The position numbers and the translations under genes were made by a program. Positions 12,561-23,729 of a stretch of 64,000 nucleotides of DNA are shown here, in pieces; within the stretch, counting starts at the first letter, position 1; every line of letters begins with the position of its first letter. The notes beneath the pieces are model-generated. The model was not told where the DNA came from and searched no databases. It worked only from the letters and a program-made list of their open reading frames with translations. Where the stretch lies: the NCBI RefSeq assembly GCF_901933205.1, contig NC_044591.1, positions 124,001-188,000 on the forward strand, given 5' to 3'. Origin of the DNA: Camarhynchus parvulus. Taxonomy: Eukaryota; Chordata; Aves; Passeriformes; Thraupidae.

Positions 12561-13271
12561 TATTACTATATAAAATATAATTTATACATTAAGTATTCTA
12601 TATTTCTATTATTTTATTCATATAAAACTATTTTTTATTCATATAGAAATTAATATTTTGAAAGAAAAATCCTATTTTTGCACAGAGAGATTATACGCAT
12701 CATTTGCAATCCCTGGGGGATTTAAACCTCCCCTGCCCAGGACAACAAAAAATCATAAATACCCCAAAATCCCCCTTTTTTTTTTTCATTTGAAATACCA
12801 AGGTGCACCCAGCGCATGGGGCATCTTCCCCCTGCACACCTTGCCAGGCTGGGGTGTTAATCCATGCTGAATTCCCTCCAGAGGCTCTGCTGGGAAGGCT
12901 TTAGGAGCAAAACTCCACGTTTGTGTGGATTTTCATGCCAAGCCGGATTGGGAGGCGGGTGCTGGGTGCTGCCCTGACCCACACAGAGCCCAGACGTGCC
13001 ATAGGATGGGACGGGGGTTTATTTACATTAAACTTCTCCTGCTGGTGCAAGGGGCTGGAAAATCCAAGGCGACAGCTCCTCGGGCGCCTTGGCCTCGTTC
13101 CGACCTGTTGAGCCGAAATAATCCCCCGGGTTTTTGTCTGAGGTTACCCCAGTTATAAAAGGCAAAGGAGGGAAGGAGGCTGGAAAAGGGGGGAATTTGG
13201 GGATCTCCAGGCCTCGTGTGGCCCGTGTTGTGGTGTTTTGGAGCGTGGAATTGAGGTAAATTTCGGTTTTT
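12561..13271. other. No gene seen
   Basis: An AT-rich start grades into ordinary sequence. Short open frames on both strands match nothing I know. Confidence 0.45.
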
Positions 13272-13433
13272 CTAGAATTGAATCCCAGTCTGGTTTGGGT
13301 TGGGAGGGACCTTAGAGCCCACCTTGTTCCACTCCCTGCCATGGGCAGGGACACCCTGCACTGTCCCAGGTTACTCCAGCCTGGCCTGGAGAACTTCCAG
13401 GAATGGGGCACTGCCAGGAATGGGGCACTGCCA
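13272..13433 (-). mobile_element. CR1 LINE 3' fragment
   Basis: On the + strand it reads as the antisense of a typical avian CR1 3' end: TTTGGGTTGGGAGGGACCTT, then the CTGCCATGGGCAGGGACACC block, then CCAGCCTGGCCT and a TTCCAGGAATGGGGC block. It is a short 5'-truncated copy. The last block is locally duplicated just before the adjoining LTR. The subfamily is not assigned. Confidence 0.8.
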
Positions 13434-13443
13434 GGCAGGATTG

Positions 13444-13830
13444 TGTCACAGACATCTTTTATGAAAAATCCTTTCCTTAGGATTTTTTCCTCCTGAGAAG
13501 CTGAGAGGCCTCAGGAACAACATGTAAACATTGATTATCTGCTGCTGTGGAATGCAACAGGTGGATCTGTGATTGGCCCATGTTGGTTGTTTCTAATTAA
13601 TGGCCAATCACAGCCCAGCTGGCTCAGACAGAGAGTCCAAGCCACAAGCTTTTGTTATCATTCTTTCTTTTTCTCTTCTTAGCTAGCCTTCTACTGAAAT
13701 CCTTTCTTCTATTCTTTTAGTATAGTTTTAATATAATATATATCATAAAATAATAAATCAATCCTTCTGAAACATGGAGTCAGATCCTCGTCTCTTCTCT
13801 CATCCTAAGACCCCTGTGAACACAGTCACA
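13444..13830 (+). mobile_element. Solo LTR (ERV, ERVK-like), copy A
   Basis: A 387 bp element starting TGTCACAGACATC and ending AGTCACA. It contains an AT-rich block with AATAAATC that could serve as a poly(A) signal. Flanking hexamers GGATTG (13,438-13,443) and GAATTG (13,831-13,836) match at 5 of 6 positions, as expected for a 6 bp target duplication. The same family occurs at 14,387-14,771 and 52,476-52,856. No internal viral genes are present. The family name is not asserted. Confidence 0.85.
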
Positions 13831-14386
13831 GAATTGGTTCTGTCCAGCTGGGAACAGCCTCCTCTTCCCCACCACAGCCCAGCCCAGCTCCCCCACATCT
13901 CCCAGCCTGCGTTGCCTTGGGAATCTTGGTGTCCCTGCACTGCTCCTTCTCCCGTTTCACCAGGCCTGGGAGGGTCCCTGCTGGCCACACTGTCCCGAGA
14001 AGGTGACACCAACCCAAGGCCTGAAAGTCTTGACTGGCCACCCTGTTAACATCTCACTGCTCGAGGAGATCTGGAACCTTCCATGGTCATGGGGCTTCTC
14101 CTCTCTCATCCCTCTCCCAGGACCAGCGTGGTCCATCCAACTCTTCATTACTCACCTCTTCCACTGGAGAGAGCAGGAACTCTGGGATGACTCAAAAGGA
14201 AGCAAAAACACTCTTTCAAAGGGTGGGAAAAGGAAGAAGCCAAGGGGTAGATAAATAATCACAGGCCAGGAAAGAAAAGAGGGAGGATGTGACCCCATGG
14301 GATCCGTGGTGGGAATAGGATCTCACCTGGCATCACATGGCCAACCTGGGCAGCTCCTGGGGTGAGCTGGAGGGGAAGGTCTGGGG
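13831..14386. other. Spacer between inverted LTRs, no gene seen
   Basis: About 556 bp of apparently unique sequence. Open frames on both strands lack recognisable domains. Confidence 0.5.
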
Positions 14387-14771
14387 TGTGACCGTGTTCA
14401 CAGGGGTCTGATGACGAGGGAAGAGATGAGGATCTGACTCCATGTTTCAGAAGGATTGATTTATTATTTTATGATATATATTACATTAAAACTGTACTAA
14501 AAGAATAGAAGAAAGGATTTCATCAGAAGACTAGCTAAGAATAGAAAAAGAAAGAATGATAACAAAGGCTTGTGGCTCAGACTCTCTGCCCGAGCCAGCT
14601 CACTGTGATTGGCCATTAATTAGAAACAACCAACATGGGCCAATCACAGATCCACCTGTTGCATTCCACAGCAGCAGATAATCAATGTTTACATGTTGTT
14701 CCTGAGGCCTCTGAGCTTCTCAGGAGGAAAAATCCTAAGGAAAGGATTTTTCACAAAAGATGTCTGTGACA
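14387..14771 (-). mobile_element. Solo LTR (ERV, ERVK-like), copy B, inverted
   Basis: A 385 bp copy of the same family in the opposite orientation. It is bounded by a perfect 6 bp direct repeat, CTGGGG (14,381-14,386 and 14,772-14,777), which shows an independent insertion and supports class II (ERVK) integration. No viral coding sequence remains. Confidence 0.88.
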
Positions 14772-14777
14772 CTGGGG

Positions 14778-15697
14778 AGGGCAGGGGATGAAGGTCCTGC
14801 AAGAGAAGCAGCAAGGCTGGGCTGGAGAACCAGAGCCGTGAAAAGGAGCAAATGCTGAAGATGACGCCAAGCTGGAGATGTCCATTCCTTTGGAACTTTG
14901 CACATGCCTGGCTCTTCCTGCCCCTGCCCTGAGGAGGGTGAGGAGGCTTTGTGGCCCATGTGGGTTTAACACCACCCAGAAAGCAAAGCTGGAGGACAAA
15001 CTCCATCGGGACCAGGCCAGCTGTGGGCAAAGCAAAGGAGGAGAGTTGATGCCAGAGGAACCAAGGCAGGTCTTGGTCCCCAAATCCACTGACAAAGCCA
15101 CAAGGAGGGTTTGAGCTGGTGCTCAGACTTTGGTGGTGTTTGTTTGTTTGTTTGACTTTGTGCCAGTGTCTCAAAGTGTGTCAAAACCATCTGGCTGGAG
15201 CTGCTTTGTCCCAGTTTCACAAAGAACATCAGAGCATCATCCATGAACCTCTCAGAGGGGACACCCTAAACTTTGTGTTTGTTTGGGGTCAGGTGCGTGT
15301 GGGTAAAGTAACAGGAGGTGACATCACACATTTCTGCCCCAAAATCACCAGATGTGCCCCAAAAGCAATGTGGAATCAGACTGGAGGCAGCTCTGGGATT
15401 TGGCCAAAAGAGACAAATTTCCAGGAAATTTGGTCCTCAGGGTGCCAACACCAGCATGAACAGCCCCCAGAGACCAGGTGACATCCCAAATACCCCCTCG
15501 ACTGCCAGAATCCAGAGCCACTCCTTGCCAGTCCAACTGATGCCCTGCTTATTTTTCCCTGCCAGCATTCCCAAGATCCAAGCAGATCCCATCCAGGGTT
15601 GGTGGGACCACCCAAGGGGTTAACCGAAGAGAAATTCCCAGTATTGGGCAACTCTATCACGTTTGTAACATCTTCATCAGAGCCAGTCTTGGTGTGC
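14778..15697. other. No gene seen
   Basis: Ordinary-looking sequence with overlapping open frames up to about 160 codons on both strands. None shows a known domain or a convincing exon structure. Confidence 0.45.
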
Positions 15698-16065
15698 AAA
15701 GACTTTGGAGGTGATCATGTCCAAATCATGGATGGATGAATCCCAGAGACTTTGGAGGTGATCATGCCCAAATCATGGATGGATGAATGACAGAGACTTT
15801 GGAGGTGATCATGTCCAAACCATGGATGGATGAATCCCAGAGACTTTGGAGGTGATCATGTCCAAATCATGGATGGATGATGACAGACTTTGGAGGTGAT
15901 CATGTCCAAATCATGGATGGATGAATCCCAGAGACTTTGGAGGTGATCATCTCCAAACCATGGATGGATGGATCCCAGAGACTTTGGAGGTGATCATGTC
16001 CAAATCATGGATGGATGAATGACAGAGACTTTGGAGGTGATCGTGTCCAAATCATGGATGGATCA
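15698..16065. repeat. Minisatellite, about 45-50 bp unit
   Basis: About eight well-conserved units contain GACTTTGGAGGTGATCATG followed by CCAAATCATGGATGGATGA. High similarity between units suggests recent expansion and likely length polymorphism. Confidence 0.92.
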
Positions 16066-17440
16066 ATGTGGGGATGGGGCTCTCCAGCATATTCCAGATG
16101 CAGGATGGCCAAGCAGATTCCTGGGGTGCTTCAAGTGGTCCCAATTCATTGTCAATCATCATCAGCACCTCATCCCTACTCAATGAAATCGAATTTTTGC
16201 AAATTTTGGTGGTTTATTGAGGAAAACACCTCAATAAACATTGAGGTTCATTGAGGAAAACACCTCCTGAGGTTCCCAGGATCTTGTTAAGGGCCTGGGA
16301 AGTATCTCCAGCAGCACCAAAGCATCATCACATGCATCAAGCCACGGTGAGGAGGGTGGAGAAGGCACCAGCTCGCTGCTTGCTGCTGGTGTGGAGGGAT
16401 AAACACCGTGGCTCCACAGGAAAAACCCCAAAGAAATGCTGATCCACCAAGGATTTTGGGGGTCTACAGCTTTATGTCCTCATCACAACACGAGCACAAG
16501 GAGGATTTTGCTGTCGGAGGGGTTTCCCTGCACTTTCTCCTCCTGGGGTTGATCTGGAGGACGTTCCTGGCTGGAGGGAAGCAGCCCAGATGAGTTCCCC
16601 AGGATTTACCAGTGACAACACCTTTCCTCCTCCTGGGAGAACCACAAATCCCAGGAGCAGGTTCTCCAGGAGGTTTCTCCAAGGGCACAAACCCGCGCCG
16701 GAGGTTCCCACACACCCACAGGTGACTGGGCTGGTTGTGGGGTTGGGTGAATCATCAGCGTGGGTGAAAATCCTCTGACCCAACTCCTCTTCCCTTATTT
16801 AGGATCACGGAGATGAAACCAAGAGGTTGGAAGATTCTCAGGCCAGCTGTGCAATTTTTCCAAACCCATCCCAAAGCCGTCCCTCCTCTGGGTTTTTATC
16901 TCAGGTCCTTGCTCCGAGATTTGGGATTGCAAAGATTTCCAGTAAAATGCATTTCCATCCCTGATCCATTGCCATTTGAGCCTTCATATGTGTCATTTTT
17001 TCAGGGGGTGATACTGAACATCTTCATTAGTGCAAAATGGGAACCAAAAACACCCTCAGGTCCCGCTGTAAATGGCAAAAAGCTCCAAAGGAAAGTGAAA
17101 TTCCACCAGGAGAGCAGCCCCAGTAAGCGAAAGGAACACCAGAAATATGGAATATTTGCAGCTCTCCAACCCAAATCCGTGTAAGTTTGTTGAATTGGTG
17201 TGGGATTGCTTATCCAACAAGGTGCAGGGTGGGTTTGTGTTGACATTTTCAAGGAATAAACGTTGGGAATGAGATGATCTGGGCAGGTGTAGGGGCTGGT
17301 TTCCTCTCTCTGTGTTACAAACCTGTGACAGAGGCTGAAAGAAGCATCAAATGCACCCAAAACGGTAAAGATGCAAATAATTCCCTCCATTTATGTTCAT
17401 GTTTATTTATTACTTTAATTTCCATCCCACCCCAATGTCA
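16066..17440. other. No gene seen
   Basis: Includes a 20 bp local duplication (TTGAGGAAAACACCTC) near 16,215-16,266. Several short open frames are present, none recognised. No RNA gene is recognised. Confidence 0.45.
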
Positions 17441-17690
17441 AGCTCGTTGTAAACCCATTGTAAGGCTATCACAGGTCTGTGACAAACCTGTTGCAAACCG
17501 ACTTGCTAACCCGTTGCAAGCCCACTGTGAATCCATTGCAAGCCTATTGTAAATCCCTTGTAAGCCCACTTGTTGTAACCTCATTGCAAGACTGTTGCAA
17601 GCTTATTGTAAACCTACTACAAGCCCCTTGCAAGCCTGTTGCAAGCCCCTTGTAAATGCATTGCAAGCCCATTGTACACCCATTGTGGGC
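17441..17690. repeat. Minisatellite, TTGCAAGCCCATTGTAAACC type
   Basis: Imprecise 11-12 bp units alternate TTGCAAGCCC and TTGTAAACCC. The motif is closely related to the array at 19,742-20,275. Confidence 0.85.
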
Positions 17691-18430
17691 CCCTGTATGG
17701 TATTTGTAGGCAACCCCTGATGAAGGAGAGGAAAATTATGCATCTGACTCCATCTTATCAGACGGCTAATTAATTACTTTATTATACCATATTATTTTAT
17801 ATTATATTCTATTACATCTAAACTGAATCTGCCAAGCACTTGGCAGATTCGGTTTAGATGTAATAGAATATAATATAGAATATTGTAATATAATCTGAAT
17901 ATTGTAATATAATCTAGAATATTGTAATACAATCTGAATGTTGTAATATAATATAATAGAGAATATTGTATAATATGATATGATATGATATGATATGATA
18001 TGATATGATATGATATGATATAATATAATATAATATAATATAATATAATATAATATAATATAATATAATATAATATAATATAATATAATATAATATAATA
18101 TAATATAATATAATATAAACAATACTGTAATATAATCTGAATACTGTAATATAATATAATATAGAATATTGTATAATATAATACAATATAAAAGAGAATA
18201 TTGTAATATAATATAGGATATTGTAATACAATATTATATTATATTATATTATATTATATTATATTATATTATATTATATTATATTATATTATATTATATT
18301 ATATTATATTATATTATATTATATTATATTATGTAATATAATATATGTAATATAAACTGCCAACTCTGCACAACTGCACAGAATTTTGTGACTGTCAGTG
18401 ACAGTCCTGACACACACACCTGGCCCTGAC
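17690..18430 (-). mobile_element. LTR fragment expanded by AT pentanucleotide arrays
   Basis: The two ends match, in antisense, the LTR at 32,395-32,650: GACTCCATCTTATCAGACGG with a TTTATTA poly(A)-type signal at 17,730-17,790, and the inverted GACTGTCAGTGACAGTC box at 18,390-18,406. Between them are about 500 bp of GATAT, TATAA and TATTA pentamers and AATATTGTAATATAATCTG units. A fold-back at 17,806-17,869 reverses part of the LTR sequence. Confidence 0.7.
17806..17869. repeat. 29 bp near-perfect hairpin
   Basis: Arms 17,806-17,834 and 17,841-17,869 are inverted copies with one mismatch and a 6-base loop (AGCACT). The arm sequence is an LTR segment (CAGATTCAGTTTAGATG type) present once at 32,510. 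Confidence 0.9.
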
Positions 18431-18879
18431 AGGCCAAGGAAACAAAACAGCATCACTGTGGGTAAATAATTCCATATTGCATTCTGCTTTTGCACAAACA
18501 CAGGCACGGCAAGTGATATAAGGATATTCTTGGGAAGAATCGTGCCTTGCTTTTCCCTCTGAACAGAAATGCGGGGTCACACCCTTGCAAGCCCATTCCC
18601 AGCCCACCTGGAGCCCGCTGTGAGCTCGCAGCCATGCCGGCAGCAGGGGAAGGAGGAGGGCCGGGATCAAAGGCGCCCTGCTGCTCGCAGCCTCTCCGGG
18701 CTCATTTCCCAGCCTGGGCTCCCCTCCCTGCTGGTTCCACCCGCAGGAGGCTCCAGGGTTTCCGTAGGGGCTCCGTCCCACGTCACCAGCACAGCCCCAG
18801 AGCCCCCCGGGTCCCCCCGGGGGATTTTCCACCCTCCCGGGGCTCCACTGGGCTCTTTGATCACCGCCAGGGCAGCTGC
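18431..18879. other. No gene seen
   Basis: Unique-looking, moderately GC-rich sequence. Overlapping open frames on both strands have no recognisable domain. Confidence 0.45.
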
Positions 18880-19615
18880 TTCTCCTTAAACCATGGAGAG
18901 GGAAGGCATGGATGGGACAGGGGGATAAACGCTTTTCCTTCTCCTTAAACCGTGGAGAGGGAAGGCATGGATGGGACAGGGGGATAAACGCTTTTCCTTC
19001 TCCTTAAACCATGGAGAGGGAAGGCATGGATGGGACAGGGGGATAAACGCTTTTCCTTCTCCTTAAACCATGGAGAGGGAAGGCATGGTGGGACAGGGGG
19101 ATGAACCCTTTCCCTTCTCCTTAAACCGTGGAGAGGGAAGGCATGGATGGGACAGGGGGATAAACGCTTTTCTTCTCCTTAAACCATGGAGAGGGAAGGC
19201 ATGGATGGGACAGGAGGATAAACGTTTTCCTTCTCCTTAAACCATGGAGAGAAGGCATGGATGGGAGGATAAATAAACCTTTTTCCCTTAAACCATGCCA
19301 GGGTAAATTCTTTTCTCCTGTGGAGAGGGAAGGCTAGGGTGGGAAAAGGGGGTGAATAAATCCTTTCCCTTCTCTTTAAATCATGGAGAGGGAAGGCTAA
19401 GGCGGGACAGGGGGAAAAACCCTTTCCCTTCTCCCTAAATCATGGAGGGTGAAGCAAAGAATGGGGCAGAGGGATAAATAAACCCTTTCCCTTCTTAAAT
19501 CATGGACTGGGAAGCCCAGGGTAGGACAGAGGGATAAATAAACCCTTTCCCTTCTCCTTAAACCATGGAGAGGGAAGCCCAGGGTGGGACCGGGGGGTGA
19601 ATAAATCCTTTCCCA
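18880..19615. repeat. Minisatellite, about 58 bp unit
   Basis: About 12 units contain TTCTCCTTAAACCATGGAGA then GGGAAGGCATGGATGGGACA then GGGGGATAAACGC. The first six are almost identical (period 58-59 bp). Later ones lose segments and drift, so homogenisation is polarised toward the left end. Confidence 0.93.
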
Positions 19616-19741
19616 GGATGGGCTGAGTGCAGAGGCAGCCTTGGGAGAGCAGGAGCAGCGCAACCAGGAGGCTCCCAGGATGAGGGACAGACGTCAGGAC
19701 CAGGCTTTGGATTCCTGGGATGGGCCCATGTGGAGAGAAGG

Positions 19742-20275
19742 CATTGCAAACCCATTGCAAACCCATTGCAAGCCCATTGCAAACCCATTGCAAACCCATT
19801 GCAAACCCATTGCAAGCCCATTGCAAACCCGTTGCAAACCCATTGCAAACCCATTGCAAACCCCTTGCAAACCCGTTGCAAGCCAGCTGCAAATTCCTTG
19901 TAAGCCCGTTGCAAGCCCATTTCAAACCCCTTGCAAACCCCTTGCAGATCCTGTTGTAAGCTCCCTTTAAGCCCATCGTGGACCCATTGCAAGATTGGGA
20001 ACCTTGAAAGTCCCTTTCAAACCTCTTGTAAACCCACTACAAACCCCTTGCAAACCCCTTGCAACCCATTGCAATTCCTGTTGTAAGCTCCCTTTAAGCC
20101 CATCGTGGACCCATTGCAAACCCTTTGCAAGCTCTTTGCTATTTCATTTGGAACCTTTGAAGCCCTTTTCAAACCCATTGCAAACCCATTTCAGTCCCAT
20201 TGCAATCCCCTTGTGTAAATCCATTGCAAACCTGCTGTAAGCCTGTTGCAGGTGCATTGCAAGCTCACAACAAGC
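19742..20275. repeat. Minisatellite, ATTGCAAACCC 11-12 bp unit
   Basis: A perfect core at 19,742-19,870 degrades rightwards into CCTTGCAAACC, GTTGTAAGC and CCATTTCAAACC variants. A longer duplicated block (CTCCCTTTAAGCCCATCGTG) occurs at about 19,960 and 20,088. Confidence 0.92.
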
Positions 20276-20424
20276 CAAATTCTCATCTCTCTTTTTTTCT
20301 CATCTCCCATTTGCAGGGAGCCCACCAAGCTCCCACTCCCCAGTCTGAATTTCCCATTAAATTTTCCTTAATGATTTTTTTTTCCCCGCTGGAAGAACAA
20401 GGGATGGAGGAAGATGTTGGGAAG

Positions 20425-21775
20425 GATGAAAGTTTGACAAGAAAGTCTCACAGGTATGTGTGCTTGGCAGAAAGATTTTTCAATGTAGAATCTGATGAAG
20501 AAATAGAAATGAAATCAAGTTCTGATATAGAAGAAAAGAATTGCTGAGCCGTGTCTCACTGGATAACCAAGGAGGCAAAGGCTGTGTTAGTTAGAAGGGG
20601 TTTTATGACTTAGAGCAAAGGATAAACCCACCCCAAACAAGAAGATGTTTTCACCAAGCAGAAAGATAGCACAGGCAAACAAGTCAGCAAAACTGCAAGT
20701 AGAAAAAAGGTCTCAGAATTTTCCACTGCAAGAAAACTGAAAAACAACTTCTAGCTTAAAATGTAATGTACTGACTTTTATATGGAGGGGCTTGACAGCT
20801 GCCTTGCAGGCAAAGCTGAGTTAATAGAAGAAATAACTATTGATGATTTTTAAGTGTATTTATAGCAAAAAAGAAAATAAGGCTGCTAGCATATCTATAT
20901 ACACTTGCCTCAAGTTTCCATTAAGCCACAAAAGCTACAATTGCTAAAATCATTGCAAATAGATACTTATGTATCTATGTTTTTACATTTAGTTACATAA
21001 AAACAGACATGAAAGAAGTTTCATTAAAATGTACATGAAAACTCGTAGAATAAAAAGCTTTTTTCTTCTTAGACCCTGATCACGTGCGTAGGTCATGTCC
21101 AGCCTAACATTAACACTTTTAGTGATTTGAGAACAGTAACATGAATATGGTAATGATAGCAGTTATGATAGGCTATAGATAAAAAATAAGGTATAGATTG
21201 GTTCTACCGTATTAACATTGCACAGGCAAACAGTCAGCAAATGCTGAAATAGAAAGGCTTTTCCACTGCAAGAAAACGAAAACAACTTCTAGCTTAAACT
21301 GTAAATACAATTGTAGTGATGGGGATAGTAACAGAATATGGTAATTATAGTAGTTATGTGGGCTATAGTTATTATTTATATTAACATTGCACAGGCAAAC
21401 AAGTCAGCAAACGCTGCAAATAGAAAAAGGGTCTCCGAATTTTCCACTGCAAGAAAGCTGAAAAACATCTCTAGCTTAAAGTGTAATGTACTAACTTGAA
21501 CTGTAATGTACTAACTTTTAGTGACTGGAGAACAGTAACATGAATATGGTAATTATAGTGGTTATGATGGGCTATAGATAGAAGTTAAGGTATAAATTGG
21601 TTCCACTGTATTGAGATGCTCAGCAAAGTATATAATGCATTGTAACCAAAACAAAAGTATATAATGCATTTGTAACCCAAACTAAGGGTCTCCAGGCCTG
21701 CCTGCAGCTGGAGCTGACACGACCCCGAGCTGCTGTAACTCTCGGACACAATAAGTTGCGTTTTGAGGAGCCCGC
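20425..21775 (+). mobile_element. ERV LTR with internally triplicated segment
   Basis: An LTR-like stretch with a TATAATGCAT promoter-type box (duplicated near 21,630 and 21,658) and an ACACAATAAGTTGCG poly(A)/R-type region near 21,748. A block starting GCACAGGCAAAC and continuing through TTTTCCACTGCAAGAAA and AACTTCTAGCTTAAA appears three times (about 20,672, 21,221 and 21,389). Ends are approximate, no target duplication was found and no viral genes are seen. Confidence 0.6.
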
Positions 21776-22050
21776 ATCCCTCCCCAGCCGCTGCCGCCGC
21801 CGCCGCCGCCTCGCCCCCCGCATCACCCCGGTGCTGCCGCCCCGCCGGCTCAGCAGCAGCCGCCGCCGGTCCCGCCGGGCCCCGGGGCTTCGTTAGGGCT
21901 CATTAACGAAGATCCCGTCTCGCTTTTCCAGGCTGTCAGCGCCCATTACCGTCCGGGACCCCTGGGCCCGTCCCGCGGGCTGGGAACGGGACGGCAGCGG
22001 GAGGATCAAAAGCCGCGGGTGTCCCGCTCCAGCGGGGCAGAATAATTTAA
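21776..22050. other. CpG-rich segment, possible regulatory island
   Basis: Dense CpG including a (CCG)n run near 21,794-21,815 and a short hairpin CTTCGTTA/TAACGAAG at 21,888-21,911. It follows the LTR and is followed by TAATTTAATAGAGAAGCTGA. Whether it starts a transcript cannot be told from sequence alone. Confidence 0.45.
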
Positions 22051-22609
22051 TAGAGAAGCTGATAATTTATTTTTACAAGGGGTTTTTTCTTGCTCTTACG
22101 AGGTTTTTTTTTTTTATTTTCTTTGCAATTACCAGTCTCGATTCAGCCCGTAAATCTCTCTGCCAGCCCTGTCCGCTCCCATTCCACCTCCACCGCCAGG
22201 AAAACTGGGGTGTTGGTTTTGGTTTTTTTTTTTTTTAATAAGCCCCAAAGTTTTTTGGCAAATTCCACTTTTCTCTTTCCAGGGAAGTGAAGATTTACTG
22301 GAAAGGCCGGGATGGGCAGGAGGGAGGTGGCAGGAGGCCGGTGTGTTACCACTGCTCTCTGCTGGAGCCGCTGCATTTCCCGCAGCCGGAGCCACGCACG
22401 TCCCGGCTGCAGCAGGGGAGGAGGAGGAGGAGGAGGAGGAGAAGAAAAAGAAGCTGAGACAACACCCTCCCAAGCATCCCCAGCCAGGGAAAAGCAGGTG
22501 GTGGGGAGATCCATGGCCCTGGGGACAGCAGTGCAGCGCCCAGAGATGCCACCCTCTCCTGGCTTCGCCACCCTCTGCGCACAATTGCCAGCCTTTCCCC
22601 AGCACCCTG

Positions 22610-23455
22610 CCCTCTCCCTGGCCTTGGCACTCCTTCCTCCTCGCCACCATTTCCATCCTCTCCCCTGCATTCCCACCTTCTCCTCGGTGCTGGCACCCTC
22701 TCCTTGGCATTGCCACCTTTTCTTCGACATTCCCACCCTCTCTGCGGTGCTGCCATCCTCTCCCCAGCATCATCATCCTCTCCTCAACATCCTCACCCCC
22801 TCCTCAACATTCCCATCCTCTCCCTCTGGCATTCCCATCCTCTTCTCAGCATTCCCACCCCCTCCTCAACATTCCCATCCTATCTCTGGCATTCCCACCC
22901 TCTCCTCAGCATCCTCACCCTCTCCCCAGCATCATCACCCTCTCCCTGGCATTCCCACCCTCTCCTCGGCATTCCCACCCTCTCTCTGGCATTTTCACCC
23001 TCTCCTCAGCATCCTCGCCCTCTCCTCAGCATTCCCGCTCTCCCTCTGGCATTCCCATCCTCCCTCTGGCATTCCCACCCTCTCCCCAGCATCCTCACCC
23101 TCTCCCCAGCATCCTCACCCTCTCCTCAGCATCCTCACCCTCTCCTCAGCATCCCCACCCTCTCCCCAGCATCCTCACCCTCTCCTCACCATTCCCACCC
23201 TCTCCTCAGCATTCCCACCCTCTCCTCAGCATCATCACCCTCTCTCTGGCATTGCCACTCTCACCCTGGCATTCCCACCCTCTCCTCAGCATCCTCACCC
23301 TCTCCCTCTGGCATTCCCACTCTCCCTCTGGCATTCCCACCCTCTCCTCAGCATTCCCACCCTCTCCTCAGCATTCCTATCCTCTCCTCAGCATCATCAT
23401 CCTCTCCTCAGCATTCCTACCCCCTCCCCTGCATTCCCACCCTCTCCCTGGTTCC
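22610..23455. repeat. Minisatellite, 20 bp unit (CATTCCCACCCTCTCCTCAG)
   Basis: About 40 units, many perfect, strongly pyrimidine-biased on the + strand. It yields spurious open frames above 400 codons in three frames. A GGA run sits at 22,420-22,445 just before it. Confidence 0.95.
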
Positions 23456-23729
23456 CTGTGTGTTGCCAGGCTCAGCTTCCACAGGGCAAGGTTTATTTGC
23501 ACTCAGGAAATCCAAAGGGCTGCGCTGGGTGCACTGGGAGCAGCTCCACAGGGTGAGAGAGTCCAGCCCAGCCAGAGCTGGGATTTCTCTGGGAGTCTGG
23601 GTCCAAGTGAAAATCCCTCAAGAGAAAATCCCTCAAATGCAAATCCCTCATGTCTGTGAACTCCTGGGGCCTCTCTGAGGCCTCATTAGGGCCTCAGGGG
23701 CTGCTCTGCAGTGCAGCATCCAGGGAGCA

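Noticed and set aside
13444..14771. A single provirus with two LTRs
   Set aside because: The LTRs are inverted, the 556 bp between has no viral genes, and each has its own flanking duplication.
15698..16065. A regular repeat-spacer pattern resembling CRISPR
   Set aside because: The window is vertebrate nuclear DNA; the units are contiguous and no unique spacers or cas genes are present.
19500..19992. A frame with repeated GLQWVCNGFA that resembles a secreted repeat protein
   Set aside because: It is the 11-12 bp TTGCAAACCC array read on the - strand; no signal peptide or flanking coding sequence.
20403..20547. A short acidic frame near 20.4 kb (MEEDVGKDESLTRKSHRYVC...)
   Set aside because: It overlaps the edge of an LTR-like element and has no recognised domain; not supported as a gene.
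22312..23678. Three overlapping + strand frames of 324-438 codons with SPQHPHPLLS-type repeats
   Set aside because: They are translations of a 20 bp array without stop codons in any of three frames.
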